From: Candidatus Tenderia electrophaga
Lineage (GTDB): Bacteria; Pseudomonadota; Gammaproteobacteria; Tenderiales; Tenderiaceae
Assembly: GCA_001447805.1 (NCBI GenBank)
Contig: CP013099.1
Coordinates: 3,047,181-3,111,180, forward strand
Length of the DNA stretch: 64,000 nucleotides
Direction: 5' to 3'
Position numbers and translations under genes: made by a program. Within the stretch, counting starts at the first letter, position 1. Each line of letters begins with the position of its first letter. The notes under the pieces are model-generated. The model did no database searches and was not told the origin of the DNA. It was given only the letters and a program-made list of their open reading frames with translations. Positions 35,266 through 42,158 of this stretch are shown here, in pieces.

Positions 35266-36591
35266 ATGCTGTTGTTTTTAAGAAGGATTTTACGACCGCT
35301 CGGTTGCCTGCCGTTGGCCCTGATCGTGCCCCTCGCCCAGGCCTCGGCGCAACAAAATGAGGTCGAAAACGGCTATATCGAGGAGATCCGCTTCGTCGGC
35401 AATGACACGACCAAGCGGCGCATCATGCTCCAGGAGATGGTGATCCGCGCAGGCGATTCGGTCGACGCCGCGAAGATCGAGCGTTCGCGCCAGGCCATTA
35501 TGGACCTGGGCCTGTTCAAGTCCGTCAAGGCGCGTCTGCTGCCGGGACAGGAGGGCAAAATCCTGGAAATCGGCGTCGACGAAAAGATCTATATTATCCC
35601 CTTGCCGCAGCTGGACCGGGACGCCGACGGCGAGGTCAGTTACGGCGGCCGCCTGACGGTGGACAATCTGAATGGACTCAATCAGCGCCTTAGGCTGACC
35701 TATGAGGTGATAAGCGGCAGTTTCGCCAGCGATCGCACCGTCCATGCGGCGGATGTATTCTGGGATTATCCGCGTGTCGCCGGCACCCATTACGGCCTCA
35801 GCCTCGGGCTGAAGCGCGAGGTATCGCCGGAGTTGACCCAGGACAGCCTGGGAGAGACCGTGGCGGAGCATGATCGGATCTTTAATATCTTCGATGTCGG
35901 CGTGTCGCGCTGGCTCAGCCGCGAGGGCCCTTCGCAGGGCTGGAATGTGGGCTTTGGCACCTTCTGGCGCTACGAACTCCACGACCAGCAATTCGGTGTC
36001 CCCCTGGACCGGTCGCCGGAAAAGGCCGTGGGGATCTCGTTCGCCCTCCGTTATACCCGAGTGCACAATTATCTCTACAGTCGCGAGGGGCTGGAATACG
36101 GTTTCGTCAGCGACCACGGGTTGGTGGCTTTGGGCTCGGATACCCCCTATAGTCGCAATCACGCCTATTACCGCCATTATTTTCCCCTCGGCGCCATCCC
36201 GCAGCATCGTAACTTCAATTTGCAGTTGCGCTTCGGCGGCACCGGCGGCAGCGTGCCCATCGACGACTTCCCCTATATCCTGGGCGGCAGCCGCGACCTG
36301 CGCGGCTATGAAAAGGACGCCATTGGGGGGCGTTCCTTCTTCGTCGTCAACCTCGAGTTGCTGGCGCCCCTATGGGGATACAGCCCGGCGCGCGGTGTGC
36401 TCTTTGCCGATGTCGGCAACGCCTATGACGACAATCGCGTGATCGATTTCGGCGACCTCGAATCCAGCGTCGGTGTCGGTTTGCGTGTCAGGCTCAAGGC
36501 CTTCGTCGATCTGCAGCTGCGTCTCGACGTCAGTTACGCCTTCGGGCTGGAGCGGCGCAAGGTCTATTTCGGCAGCAAGAACACCTTCTGA
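35266..36591 (+). CDS. BamA/TamA-like outer-membrane protein (Omp85, single POTRA)
   Basis: 441 residues from ATG 35266, giving a signal peptide that ends near 'PLAQASAQ' (the frame is open upstream; a GTG at 35248 is possible). One POTRA-like domain ('IEEIRFVGNDTTKRRIMLQEMVIRAGD', 'SRQAIMDLGLFKSVKARL') precedes a surface-antigen D15 barrel with 'GGSRDLRGYEKDAIGG' (the conserved RxxxGY-type loop), ending in Phe. With one POTRA it is shorter than BamA or TamA. Role in outer-membrane protein or lipid handling is unknown. Confidence 0.86.
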   Translation: MLLFLRRILRPLGCLPLALIVPLAQASAQQNEVENGYIEEIRFVGNDTTKRRIMLQEMVIRAGDSVDAAKIERSRQAIMDLGLFKSVKARLLPGQEGKILEIGVDEKIYIIPLPQLDRDADGEVSYGGRLTVDNLNGLNQRLRLTYEVISGSFASDRTVHAADVFWDYPRVAGTHYGLSLGLKREVSPELTQDSLGETVAEHDRIFNIFDVGVSRWLSREGPSQGWNVGFGTFWRYELHDQQFGVPLDRSPEKAVGISFALRYTRVHNYLYSREGLEYGFVSDHGLVALGSDTPYSRNHAYYRHYFPLGAIPQHRNFNLQLRFGGTGGSVPIDDFPYILGGSRDLRGYEKDAIGGRSFFVVNLELLAPLWGYSPARGVLFADVGNAYDDNRVIDFGDLESSVGVGLRVRLKAFVDLQLRLDVSYAFGLERRKVYFGSKNTF

Positions 36592-36672
36592 GCCGCCCCC
36601 GGTATGGCGACGGACCTTTGAATACCGTAAACTGTCAAGCAGCAATCGGATTAAATCGCGGGAGCGGGGACA

Positions 36673-37194
36673 TTGAATCGAGCCAACCTGATCACCGGGC
36701 TGATGCTGCTGAGCTGCGGCCTGTTGCTGTCGGCCTGTGCCATGTTCCGGATCACCGACGTCAACAACCGCCACAGTCTGATCCAGGCCGACTCCAGTCG
36801 TCCCCACGCCACGGTCTATTTCATTCGCCCCAAGACCGAACACCCCATGGGGTTTGCCGGAAACGTCCTCGATGTCGAGGCCGACGGTGAAGATCTGATG
36901 GCATTGGCCAAGGGCGAATACACTATGGTGCGGCTCAAACCGCGCGATGTGCGCGTCACCCTGCGTAACCGCACCCAGGTGCGCGGTCGCTGGGAACTGA
37001 CTGAAATGGCGCGCAGCCGCCAGTTCAGTTTCGAGGCCGGCAAGGTCTATTTCGTGTTGGCCGATATGTTCAACGGCGAGTTTCGCGGCGTGCACTTTAC
37101 GCCCAAGGCGATCAGCCTGTATGAGGCCAAACATGCGGTGCAACATCTGGAACCGGCCGGGCAGGCGCGCCAGCACCCCATCGCCAAGTTGTAA
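36673..37194 (+). CDS. DUF2846-like lipoprotein
   Basis: 173 residues from a TTG with GGGAGCGGGG upstream. The signal sequence has a lipobox ('LLLSACAMF', Cys at 22). The body ('HATVYFIRPKTEHPMGFAGNVLDVEADGEDLMAL', 'KGEYTMVRLKPRDVRVTL', 'FSFEAGKVYFVLADM') matches DUF2846 proteins. It is anchored in an envelope membrane; function unknown. It follows the Omp85-like gene by 80 bp in the same direction. Confidence 0.82.
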   Translation: MNRANLITGLMLLSCGLLLSACAMFRITDVNNRHSLIQADSSRPHATVYFIRPKTEHPMGFAGNVLDVEADGEDLMALAKGEYTMVRLKPRDVRVTLRNRTQVRGRWELTEMARSRQFSFEAGKVYFVLADMFNGEFRGVHFTPKAISLYEAKHAVQHLEPAGQARQHPIAKL

Positions 37195-37227
37195 TTCCCC
37201 TCTGTTGCCACCCCCGCGGGAGGTGCC

Positions 37228-37911
37228 GTGCACTTTCTGATCATCGCTGTGCTGTTGTTATTGCTGATCTTCGGGCCGCAGTGGTGGGCCCGCGCGGTGC
37301 TGCGCCGTTACAGCAAACCGCGGCCGGATTATCCCGGCGACGGCGGCCAGTTTGCGCGCCACCTGCTCAAGCAGTTCGACATGCATAAGGTGAAGGTGGA
37401 AGGCACCGAGCAGGGCGATCATTATGACCCCGTCGCCAAAGTGGTGCGGCTGACCCCGGATAAACTCAACGGCAAGTCCCTTACCGCCGTCGCCGTGGCG
37501 GCCCATGAAGTGGGCCACGCCATTCAGGATCATCTCAACTACGCCCCGCTCAAGTGGCGCGCCCGGTTGGTGAATATCGCCCAGGCAGCGGAAAAGACCG
37601 GTGCCGGGGTGATGATGGTGTTGCCGCTGGTGGCGCTGATCACGCGCTCGCCGGCGGCCAGCGCCGCCATGTTTGCCGTGGCGATTGGCAGCATGGCCAT
37701 CGGCACGGTCGTGCACCTGATCACCCTGCCGGTGGAATGGGACGCCAGCTTCGGTCGCGCCATGCCCCTGTTGAAGGCGGGGGGCTATCTAGACCCCAAG
37801 GACGAAAAGGCGGCGCGTCGCATCCTCAAGGCCTGCGCGCTGACCTATTTCGCCTCCTCTTTGGCCAGCCTGCTGAATGTCTGGCGCTGGTGGCGTTACT
37901 TGCGGCGTTGA
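37228..37911 (+). CDS. Neutral zinc metallopeptidase, YugP family
   Basis: 227 residues, GTG start with GGGAGG 6 bp upstream. An N-terminal membrane helix is followed by 'VVRLTPDKLNGKSLTAVAVAAHEVGHAIQDHLNYAPLKWR', containing the zinc motif HEVGH, and three further membrane segments. Family members are membrane-embedded metallopeptidases of unclear substrate. The 3' end overlaps the convergent gene at 37896 by 16 bp. Confidence 0.9.
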   Translation: MHFLIIAVLLLLLIFGPQWWARAVLRRYSKPRPDYPGDGGQFARHLLKQFDMHKVKVEGTEQGDHYDPVAKVVRLTPDKLNGKSLTAVAVAAHEVGHAIQDHLNYAPLKWRARLVNIAQAAEKTGAGVMMVLPLVALITRSPAASAAMFAVAIGSMAIGTVVHLITLPVEWDASFGRAMPLLKAGGYLDPKDEKAARRILKACALTYFASSLASLLNVWRWWRYLRR

Positions 37912-38221
37912 CCGTCGCCTTGTTCTTTTTGCAATAACCTCGGCGCGACGAGGACGCCGGTGCCGACGACGAGATACACAAGGCCCAGGCCGACCAGGGT
38001 GAATTTCACCGCGGCCAGCCACTGGATCACGGCGGGCCAGCCGGCGCCGGAGGATCCCAGCAGTAACCGGATCAGCCCATAATTCTCCACCGCATCCAAC
38101 AGCGCTGCCGCGATAACCAGCCAGGCCAGGCACGTGCCGGTGAGCGCCGCGATGTTTGAGCGCGTACGCAGGTGCATGGCCACGCGGCTGCACGCCAGGG
38201 CGACGCTTATGCCGTACAACG
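37896..38221 (-). pseudogene. Membrane protein truncated at its 5' end by IS1182 copy 2 / array junction
   Basis: About 108 native codons remain: 'LYGISVALACSRVAMHLRTRSNIAALTGTCLAWLVIAAALLDAVENYG' and 'VIQWLAAVKFTLVGLGLVYLVVGTGVLV' give at least two membrane helices. The frame stays open into the IS end and would use an IS-derived start. The high-GC codon use matches the core chromosome, so this is a chromosomal gene cut by the integron/IS junction, not a cassette gene. Family not recognised. Confidence 0.7.
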
Positions 38222-39955
38222 AGTCTGTAGAAAAACCCAAATACAAGTCTCACCACCATCACTCGCCTCAGTTAATATTTTACTACTCCCCATTTGATCC
38301 AATCCTCACCGAGAAATAATACAGATCAATTCTTCCCGATACTTGAGACCTATTCCATTCGTTATGCCCCATTCCACGCATATCGGTGTATTTTAAATAT
38401 GTTGTGGATCATGCTAATCAATTGCCACTGACCGTTGACCTTCTGTTTTCCTCGCAGACTAAATCGCTTGAATCCTATACTGCTGGTGATATTTCCGAAT
38501 ACAGGTTCAACAGTGCCCAGTCGTTGGCTGTAGATATGCCGTCCCATGGCACTGTCGATCTTTTGTTTCATCTTCTCGATGAGACTGGTTTGTTGATGTT
38601 TTTTGGTGTTGCCTAGCTTTACGGCAAACTGGCGCGGGCTCTTTTGTTGCTCTGATCTGAGGCAGCGTTTTCTAAGATGACAGTGACGGCAATCATTTTC
38701 ATAGCCCTGGAATTTCATGAACAGGCTGTTGCCGATTTTTGTCTCTTCGCACTGCAACCACATGGCATTGCCGGCGGGACAGATACAGGTTTTGTGCTTG
38801 AGATCGACCTTGAATTCATTTGAGGTGAAGCGCTCTTTGGGCTTGAGCCGTGTGACGGGCTTGTGGCGTTCGTAGTCCTTGAAACGGGGATCGCGTGATC
38901 GAAAGCCAACATCGGCGATGTAGCCGTCGAGCTTTTCCTGATCCAGGTATTGCAAGGCGCTTAGGTTGTGATAGCCGCTGTCGGCGGTGATCTTGATCTG
39001 GCGACGCTCCTGCTTGTTGAGTTTGAGATTGGCACTGGCCGATTCGAGGCTGGGCTTGAGCAGGTTGTGCTCCTGACCTTGACCGTGGGCTTCAGCACTG
39101 ACGATGACCTGGTGCTTGGCGTCAACGGTGGCGACGCCGGTGTAGCCTTGAATGACGCCGTGACTGGTTTTCATCTTGGCGCTGTCATTATCAGTGATGT
39201 TGCTCTGTACGGTGCGACCACTGACGCCTTTGCGGTCGTCGTGGCTGTCGAGAAAGGCCTGGATCTTTTTGGCGGTCTTGGCCAGCTTTCGGCACTGTTG
39301 TTTTTGCCGCTCGACGATCGTTTCATCGAGACCATGCTTGTCTACTTCGCGATGTTTGCTGAGCATGCGCCGCACGGCCTTTTCCATTTTGAGCTTCTTT
39401 TTCTTAAGATCGGCCTGGGTGCCGCTCCACTCCTTGCTAGCATTGCTGGGCAGCTTGCAGCCATCGATGGCGAACATGTCTTTGCCGATCAGGCCTTCCT
39501 GGTCACAGACCATCAGTACCTGGAGGAACAGCTTTTCGATTTCTTGATGAGAGGAGGAAATAAAATCGGCGATGGTGGTGAAGTGAGGCTGACTATTGGC
39601 GGATATGGCTATAAATAGAATGTTATCGCGGCACAGCTGCTCGATCTTGCGGCTGCTGGTGATCCCTTTTGAATAGGCCAACAAAACAACCTTCAACAGG
39701 ATCGCTGGATCATAAGCTGGACGCCCGCCATCATCGTTTTTGTAGCGATGGTGAAAAATGGAGGGGTCCAGGCACTCTTCAATGAGATAGGTGAGATTGT
39801 ATTCGAAACTGCCGGGAAGTATCTGTCGATCAAACGACACCGGCAACATGGTCATCTGCTCGTAGCTGTAGTCTTTGAAGCGTGCCATCAATCCCCCCGA
39901 CGATGTTTTTATATATAGAGTGATGTTAGCAAATTTGGGGTTTTTCTACAGCCTC
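38222..39955 (-). mobile_element. IS1182-like insertion sequence, copy 2, inserted in attC
   Basis: Same 1734 bp as copy 1, in the opposite orientation. AACG (complement of CGTT) flanks it on both sides (38218-38221 and 39956-39959). On the array strand the order is attC arm, CGTT, IS, CGTT. It therefore has the same position and polarity relative to attC as copy 1. One base difference from copy 1 was noticed (38521). Confidence 0.87.
38362..39888 (-). CDS. IS1182-family-like DDE transposase, copy 2
   Basis: 508 residues, protein identical to copy 1 at 4249-5775, with the same GGGGGGA ribosome binding site. Catalytic acids as in copy 1 (NITDNDSAKM, ITADSGYHN, GTVEPVFGNI). Identity of two copies 34 kb apart makes them substrates for homologous recombination. 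Confidence 0.88.
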   Translation of the reverse strand: MARFKDYSYEQMTMLPVSFDRQILPGSFEYNLTYLIEECLDPSIFHHRYKNDDGGRPAYDPAILLKVVLLAYSKGITSSRKIEQLCRDNILFIAISANSQPHFTTIADFISSSHQEIEKLFLQVLMVCDQEGLIGKDMFAIDGCKLPSNASKEWSGTQADLKKKKLKMEKAVRRMLSKHREVDKHGLDETIVERQKQQCRKLAKTAKKIQAFLDSHDDRKGVSGRTVQSNITDNDSAKMKTSHGVIQGYTGVATVDAKHQVIVSAEAHGQGQEHNLLKPSLESASANLKLNKQERRQIKITADSGYHNLSALQYLDQEKLDGYIADVGFRSRDPRFKDYERHKPVTRLKPKERFTSNEFKVDLKHKTCICPAGNAMWLQCEETKIGNSLFMKFQGYENDCRHCHLRKRCLRSEQQKSPRQFAVKLGNTKKHQQTSLIEKMKQKIDSAMGRHIYSQRLGTVEPVFGNITSSIGFKRFSLRGKQKVNGQWQLISMIHNIFKIHRYAWNGA

Positions 39956-40059
39956 AACGTTAGCGGTAAGCTGACCAATGGAGTGGTGAAGATTTTGTGC
40001 TATTTAAAGCACAAAATTTGCGCCGCGGAATTGGGTCAGATTGACCGCCGTTGTTAGGG
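39956..40059 (-). other. attC site A (zinc-ribbon cassette), R' core interrupted by IS1182 copy 2
   Basis: On the minus strand: R'' CCCTAAC (40059-40053), L'' GGCGGTCAATCTGACC, central arm TTTTGTGCT / AGCACAAAA, L' GGTCAGCTTACCGC, then the R' core CGTT at 39959-39956, where the IS begins. After the IS the sequence resumes CGTTGTAC. The cassette stop codon is the TAA within R''. Confidence 0.82.
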
Positions 40060-40281
40060 GCGATTTTCACTGCCAATAAACTCATGGCACATTGGACACT
40101 TCTTGGCTCCATTTTCTATTAGCTCCCTACAAACTGGACATCTCGCTTTACTTATATTCTTAAATATCTTATCGCCACTCCTAGTTCTCTCAAAGCTAGA
40201 AGTAGCATCTCTTATGGCACTGGAAATTTTGGAAGCTGGGTCGGTGAATGACTCGAACAAGACACCATCATACTGACGCAT
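40054..40281 (-). CDS. Small zinc-ribbon cassette protein
   Basis: 75 residues. C-terminal 'ARCPVCRELIENGAKKCPMCHEFIG' has four Cys in two CxxC knuckles, a compact zinc ribbon. The N-terminal half ('SFTDPASKISSAIRDATSSFERTRSG') is polar and unremarkable. It starts 20 bp after the membrane-protein gene at 40302 with no attC between, so both are in one cassette and may act together. Function not recognised. Confidence 0.72.
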   Translation of the reverse strand: MRQYDGVLFESFTDPASKISSAIRDATSSFERTRSGDKIFKNISKARCPVCRELIENGAKKCPMCHEFIGSENRP

Positions 40282-40301
40282 ATGTATAACAAATATTTTC
40301 T

Positions 40302-40736
40302 TTATATTCTTTTTTGCTCTGAGTCATACTCTATTGAAATAGTTACTTCGCTATTTTCATCCGTAAAGGTTTTGTTGTCGTCTATAAAGCCAGCTTCAAA
40401 CTTGAGAGTTCTACTAGGCGCCAAATACGAAATTCCATTTTTAACACCTACTATCTCGGAGAACCCGAATGCATAGCCTTCCATACATCTCCAAGGAACC
40501 TTATCAACAATACTGAATCTCAAATTTTTTGCCGGTGAAGGACCGCTATTACCAACAAGAAACTTCACTAGATACGACGAAACTTCAACATCTACCCACA
40601 CATTTGGTTCTCTAGTAGATCTCGATTCATTTAGCATGTGATGAGTTAGTCTTACATACCAGCCGGTTAAAATAGCTAACACCACCGTAGCTGCAGCTGT
40701 AATTAGACTTTCAGGCTGACTAAACAGATTTTCCAT
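40302..40736 (-). CDS. Membrane-anchored cassette protein of unknown function
   Basis: 144 residues. One N-terminal membrane helix ('LITAAATVVLAILTGWYVRLTHHML') is followed by a beta-rich soluble part ('VWVDVEVSSYLVKFLVGNSGPSPAKNLRFSIV', 'ISYLAPSRTLKFEAGFI', 'SEVTISIEYDSEQ'). The fold looks like a small beta-sandwich as found in many short 'hypothetical' membrane proteins of genomic islands. It is paired with the zinc-ribbon gene in one cassette. Confidence 0.72.
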   Translation of the reverse strand: MENLFSQPESLITAAATVVLAILTGWYVRLTHHMLNESRSTREPNVWVDVEVSSYLVKFLVGNSGPSPAKNLRFSIVDKVPWRCMEGYAFGFSEIVGVKNGISYLAPSRTLKFEAGFIDDNKTFTDENSEVTISIEYDSEQKRI

Positions 40737-40817
40737 GCAGATGCTCTCTTGCCCCTAACGACAAAGCTGTGCGGCGCAAACGAAGCGCAGTGATCTAGCA
40801 CCACTTTTGTGGACGCC

Positions 40818-41630
40818 TTAAGCCAATAGTTTTTCATACATATCTGGCGATTGATAGCCCAATGAGGAATGCAATCGCTCCCGGTTGTAGAATTCAATGT
40901 ACTCCACAATATGAGCCACGGCTTCAATTTCATTTTCAAACATTTTCTGATGAACAAGCTCGGCTTTCATTGTATGGAAATAGGATTCCATAGTGGCATT
41001 ATCCAGCGGGTTTCCTTTTCTGCTCATGCTACGCACAAATCCTGCACCTAGAACCATGTCCCGGAACTCATGAGCGGCATACTCAATGCCTTGGTCAGAA
41101 TGGAATATACAGTCGGTGTCTGGTTTGCTTCGTACCAAGGCCATTCTTAATGCGCTCTTCGTCAATTCAGTGTTTCGTTTTTTACTGAACGACCAGCCAA
41201 CTACTTTTCGGCTGAACAGATCCAACACGACAGCATGATAGATCCATCCATTCCGGGTGCGTATATAGGTGAAGTCACTGACCCACTGCTCACCCACTTT
41301 TCCCGGCTCCTGCAGTTCCTTGAGCTGGTTTCCCGTTGACGAATAAAACTCATGCTGCCCTGGTCTCCACGCATACAACCCTGTCGTTGAGGCCTTAATG
41401 CCAAGCTCGCGCATAAGGCGGTTGATGCGCCTGCGGCTGCAGCCATAGCCTCGATTACGTAATTCCCAATGCATTCTGGCGGCCCCATAGGCTCGACGAT
41501 GCCCTTGATGCAACTCACGAATAAGTTTCATTAACTGAATATCATATTGGCGTCGCTGACTTATCGGGCGTACACGCCAGGCATAAAAACCACTCGTGGA
41601 GACACCCAATAAATCACATAATGTCGACAC
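40818..41630 (-). CDS. IS3-family transposase OrfB
   Basis: 270 residues as an independent frame, but the frame is open upstream to the orfA slippery run, so the OrfAB fusion is longer. Integrase acids: D in 'VSDFTYIRTRNGW', D in 'FHSDQGIEYAAHEF', E in 'NATMESYFHTMKAE'. Also 'SMSRKGNPLDN' and the C-terminal 'YNRERLHSSLGYQSP'. Confidence 0.93.
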   Translation of the reverse strand: MSTLCDLLGVSTSGFYAWRVRPISQRRQYDIQLMKLIRELHQGHRRAYGAARMHWELRNRGYGCSRRRINRLMRELGIKASTTGLYAWRPGQHEFYSSTGNQLKELQEPGKVGEQWVSDFTYIRTRNGWIYHAVVLDLFSRKVVGWSFSKKRNTELTKSALRMALVRSKPDTDCIFHSDQGIEYAAHEFRDMVLGAGFVRSMSRKGNPLDNATMESYFHTMKAELVHQKMFENEIEAVAHIVEYIEFYNRERLHSSLGYQSPDMYEKLLA

Positions 41631-41668
41631 TTTATGAAAACAGCGGTTCTTCTCGATAAATTCAAATC

Positions 41669-42040
41669 TTACCGTCTTGCTTTCGAAAAGAACCGCTTGG
41701 CTTTTTTTAGGATATCGAGCTCCTCTTGCTTTGCTGCCAGAGTCTTCTCGAGATCCTTAATTCGTTTATTAGCTTTTAGTAATTCGGCCTGCCTCTCGAC
41801 CATGGGATCAGGCTGTGGTTTTGCTTTCCGGGATGGCTTGGCTTTCTTCTTCATCTGTTTGTTTTCACGCAAGGTTCCATTTTTCTTTTCCATTCGCCAA
41901 CGATACAACATGACAGGGTGGATACCTAGCGTCTCCGCCACATCCAGCGCGGTGATATTTGGATGATCGGACAGTTTTATGGCGTGCAGTTTGAATTCCA
42001 GAGTGTAGCGGTCATAGTTTTTCTTGATGGTCTTTCCCAT
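41669..42040 (-). CDS. IS3-family transposase OrfA
   Basis: 123 residues: 'YTLEFKLHAIKLSDHPN', helix-turn-helix 'ALDVAETLGIHPVMLYRWRM', a Lys-rich linker, and the coiled coil 'LLKANKRIKDLEKTLAAKQEELDILKKAKRF'. The CTA AAA AAA AGC run near the end (plus strand about 41699-41706) allows a -1 shift into orfB without a stop. Confidence 0.92.
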   Translation of the reverse strand: MGKTIKKNYDRYTLEFKLHAIKLSDHPNITALDVAETLGIHPVMLYRWRMEKKNGTLRENKQMKKKAKPSRKAKPQPDPMVERQAELLKANKRIKDLEKTLAAKQEELDILKKAKRFFSKARR

Positions 42041-42158
42041 CTTGCGCCTCTTCAGCAGTACAGTGATAAACTGTCCACAAAAGTGGTGCTAGATCACAGC
42101 GTAGTTTGCGTCCGAACAAGCACATTGTTATACGGCGCAATTAAAGTTTCAATTCTTA

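Larger units (their letters stand above)
40796..42091 (-). mobile_element. IS3-family insertion sequence in attC B (complete, 1296 bp)
   Basis: Perfect 19-bp terminal inverted repeats TAGCACCACTTTTGTGGAC at both ends. Flanking 4-bp duplication GATC (40792-40795 and 42092-42095). It carries orfA and orfB with an A7 slippery site. It is different from the IS3 element at 2488-3714. Confidence 0.93.
40753..42133 (-). other. attC site B (SEC-C cassette), split at its tip by an IS3 element
   Basis: On the minus strand: R'' GTATAAC (42133-42127) and R' GTTAGGG (40759-40753). Removing the IS rejoins a hairpin whose arms include GACGCAAACTACGCTG and CAGTGCGCTTCGTTTGCGCC-like halves and whose tip is the palindrome GTGATCAC. 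The insertion point is the GATC in that tip. The spread of coordinates includes the IS. Confidence 0.8.
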
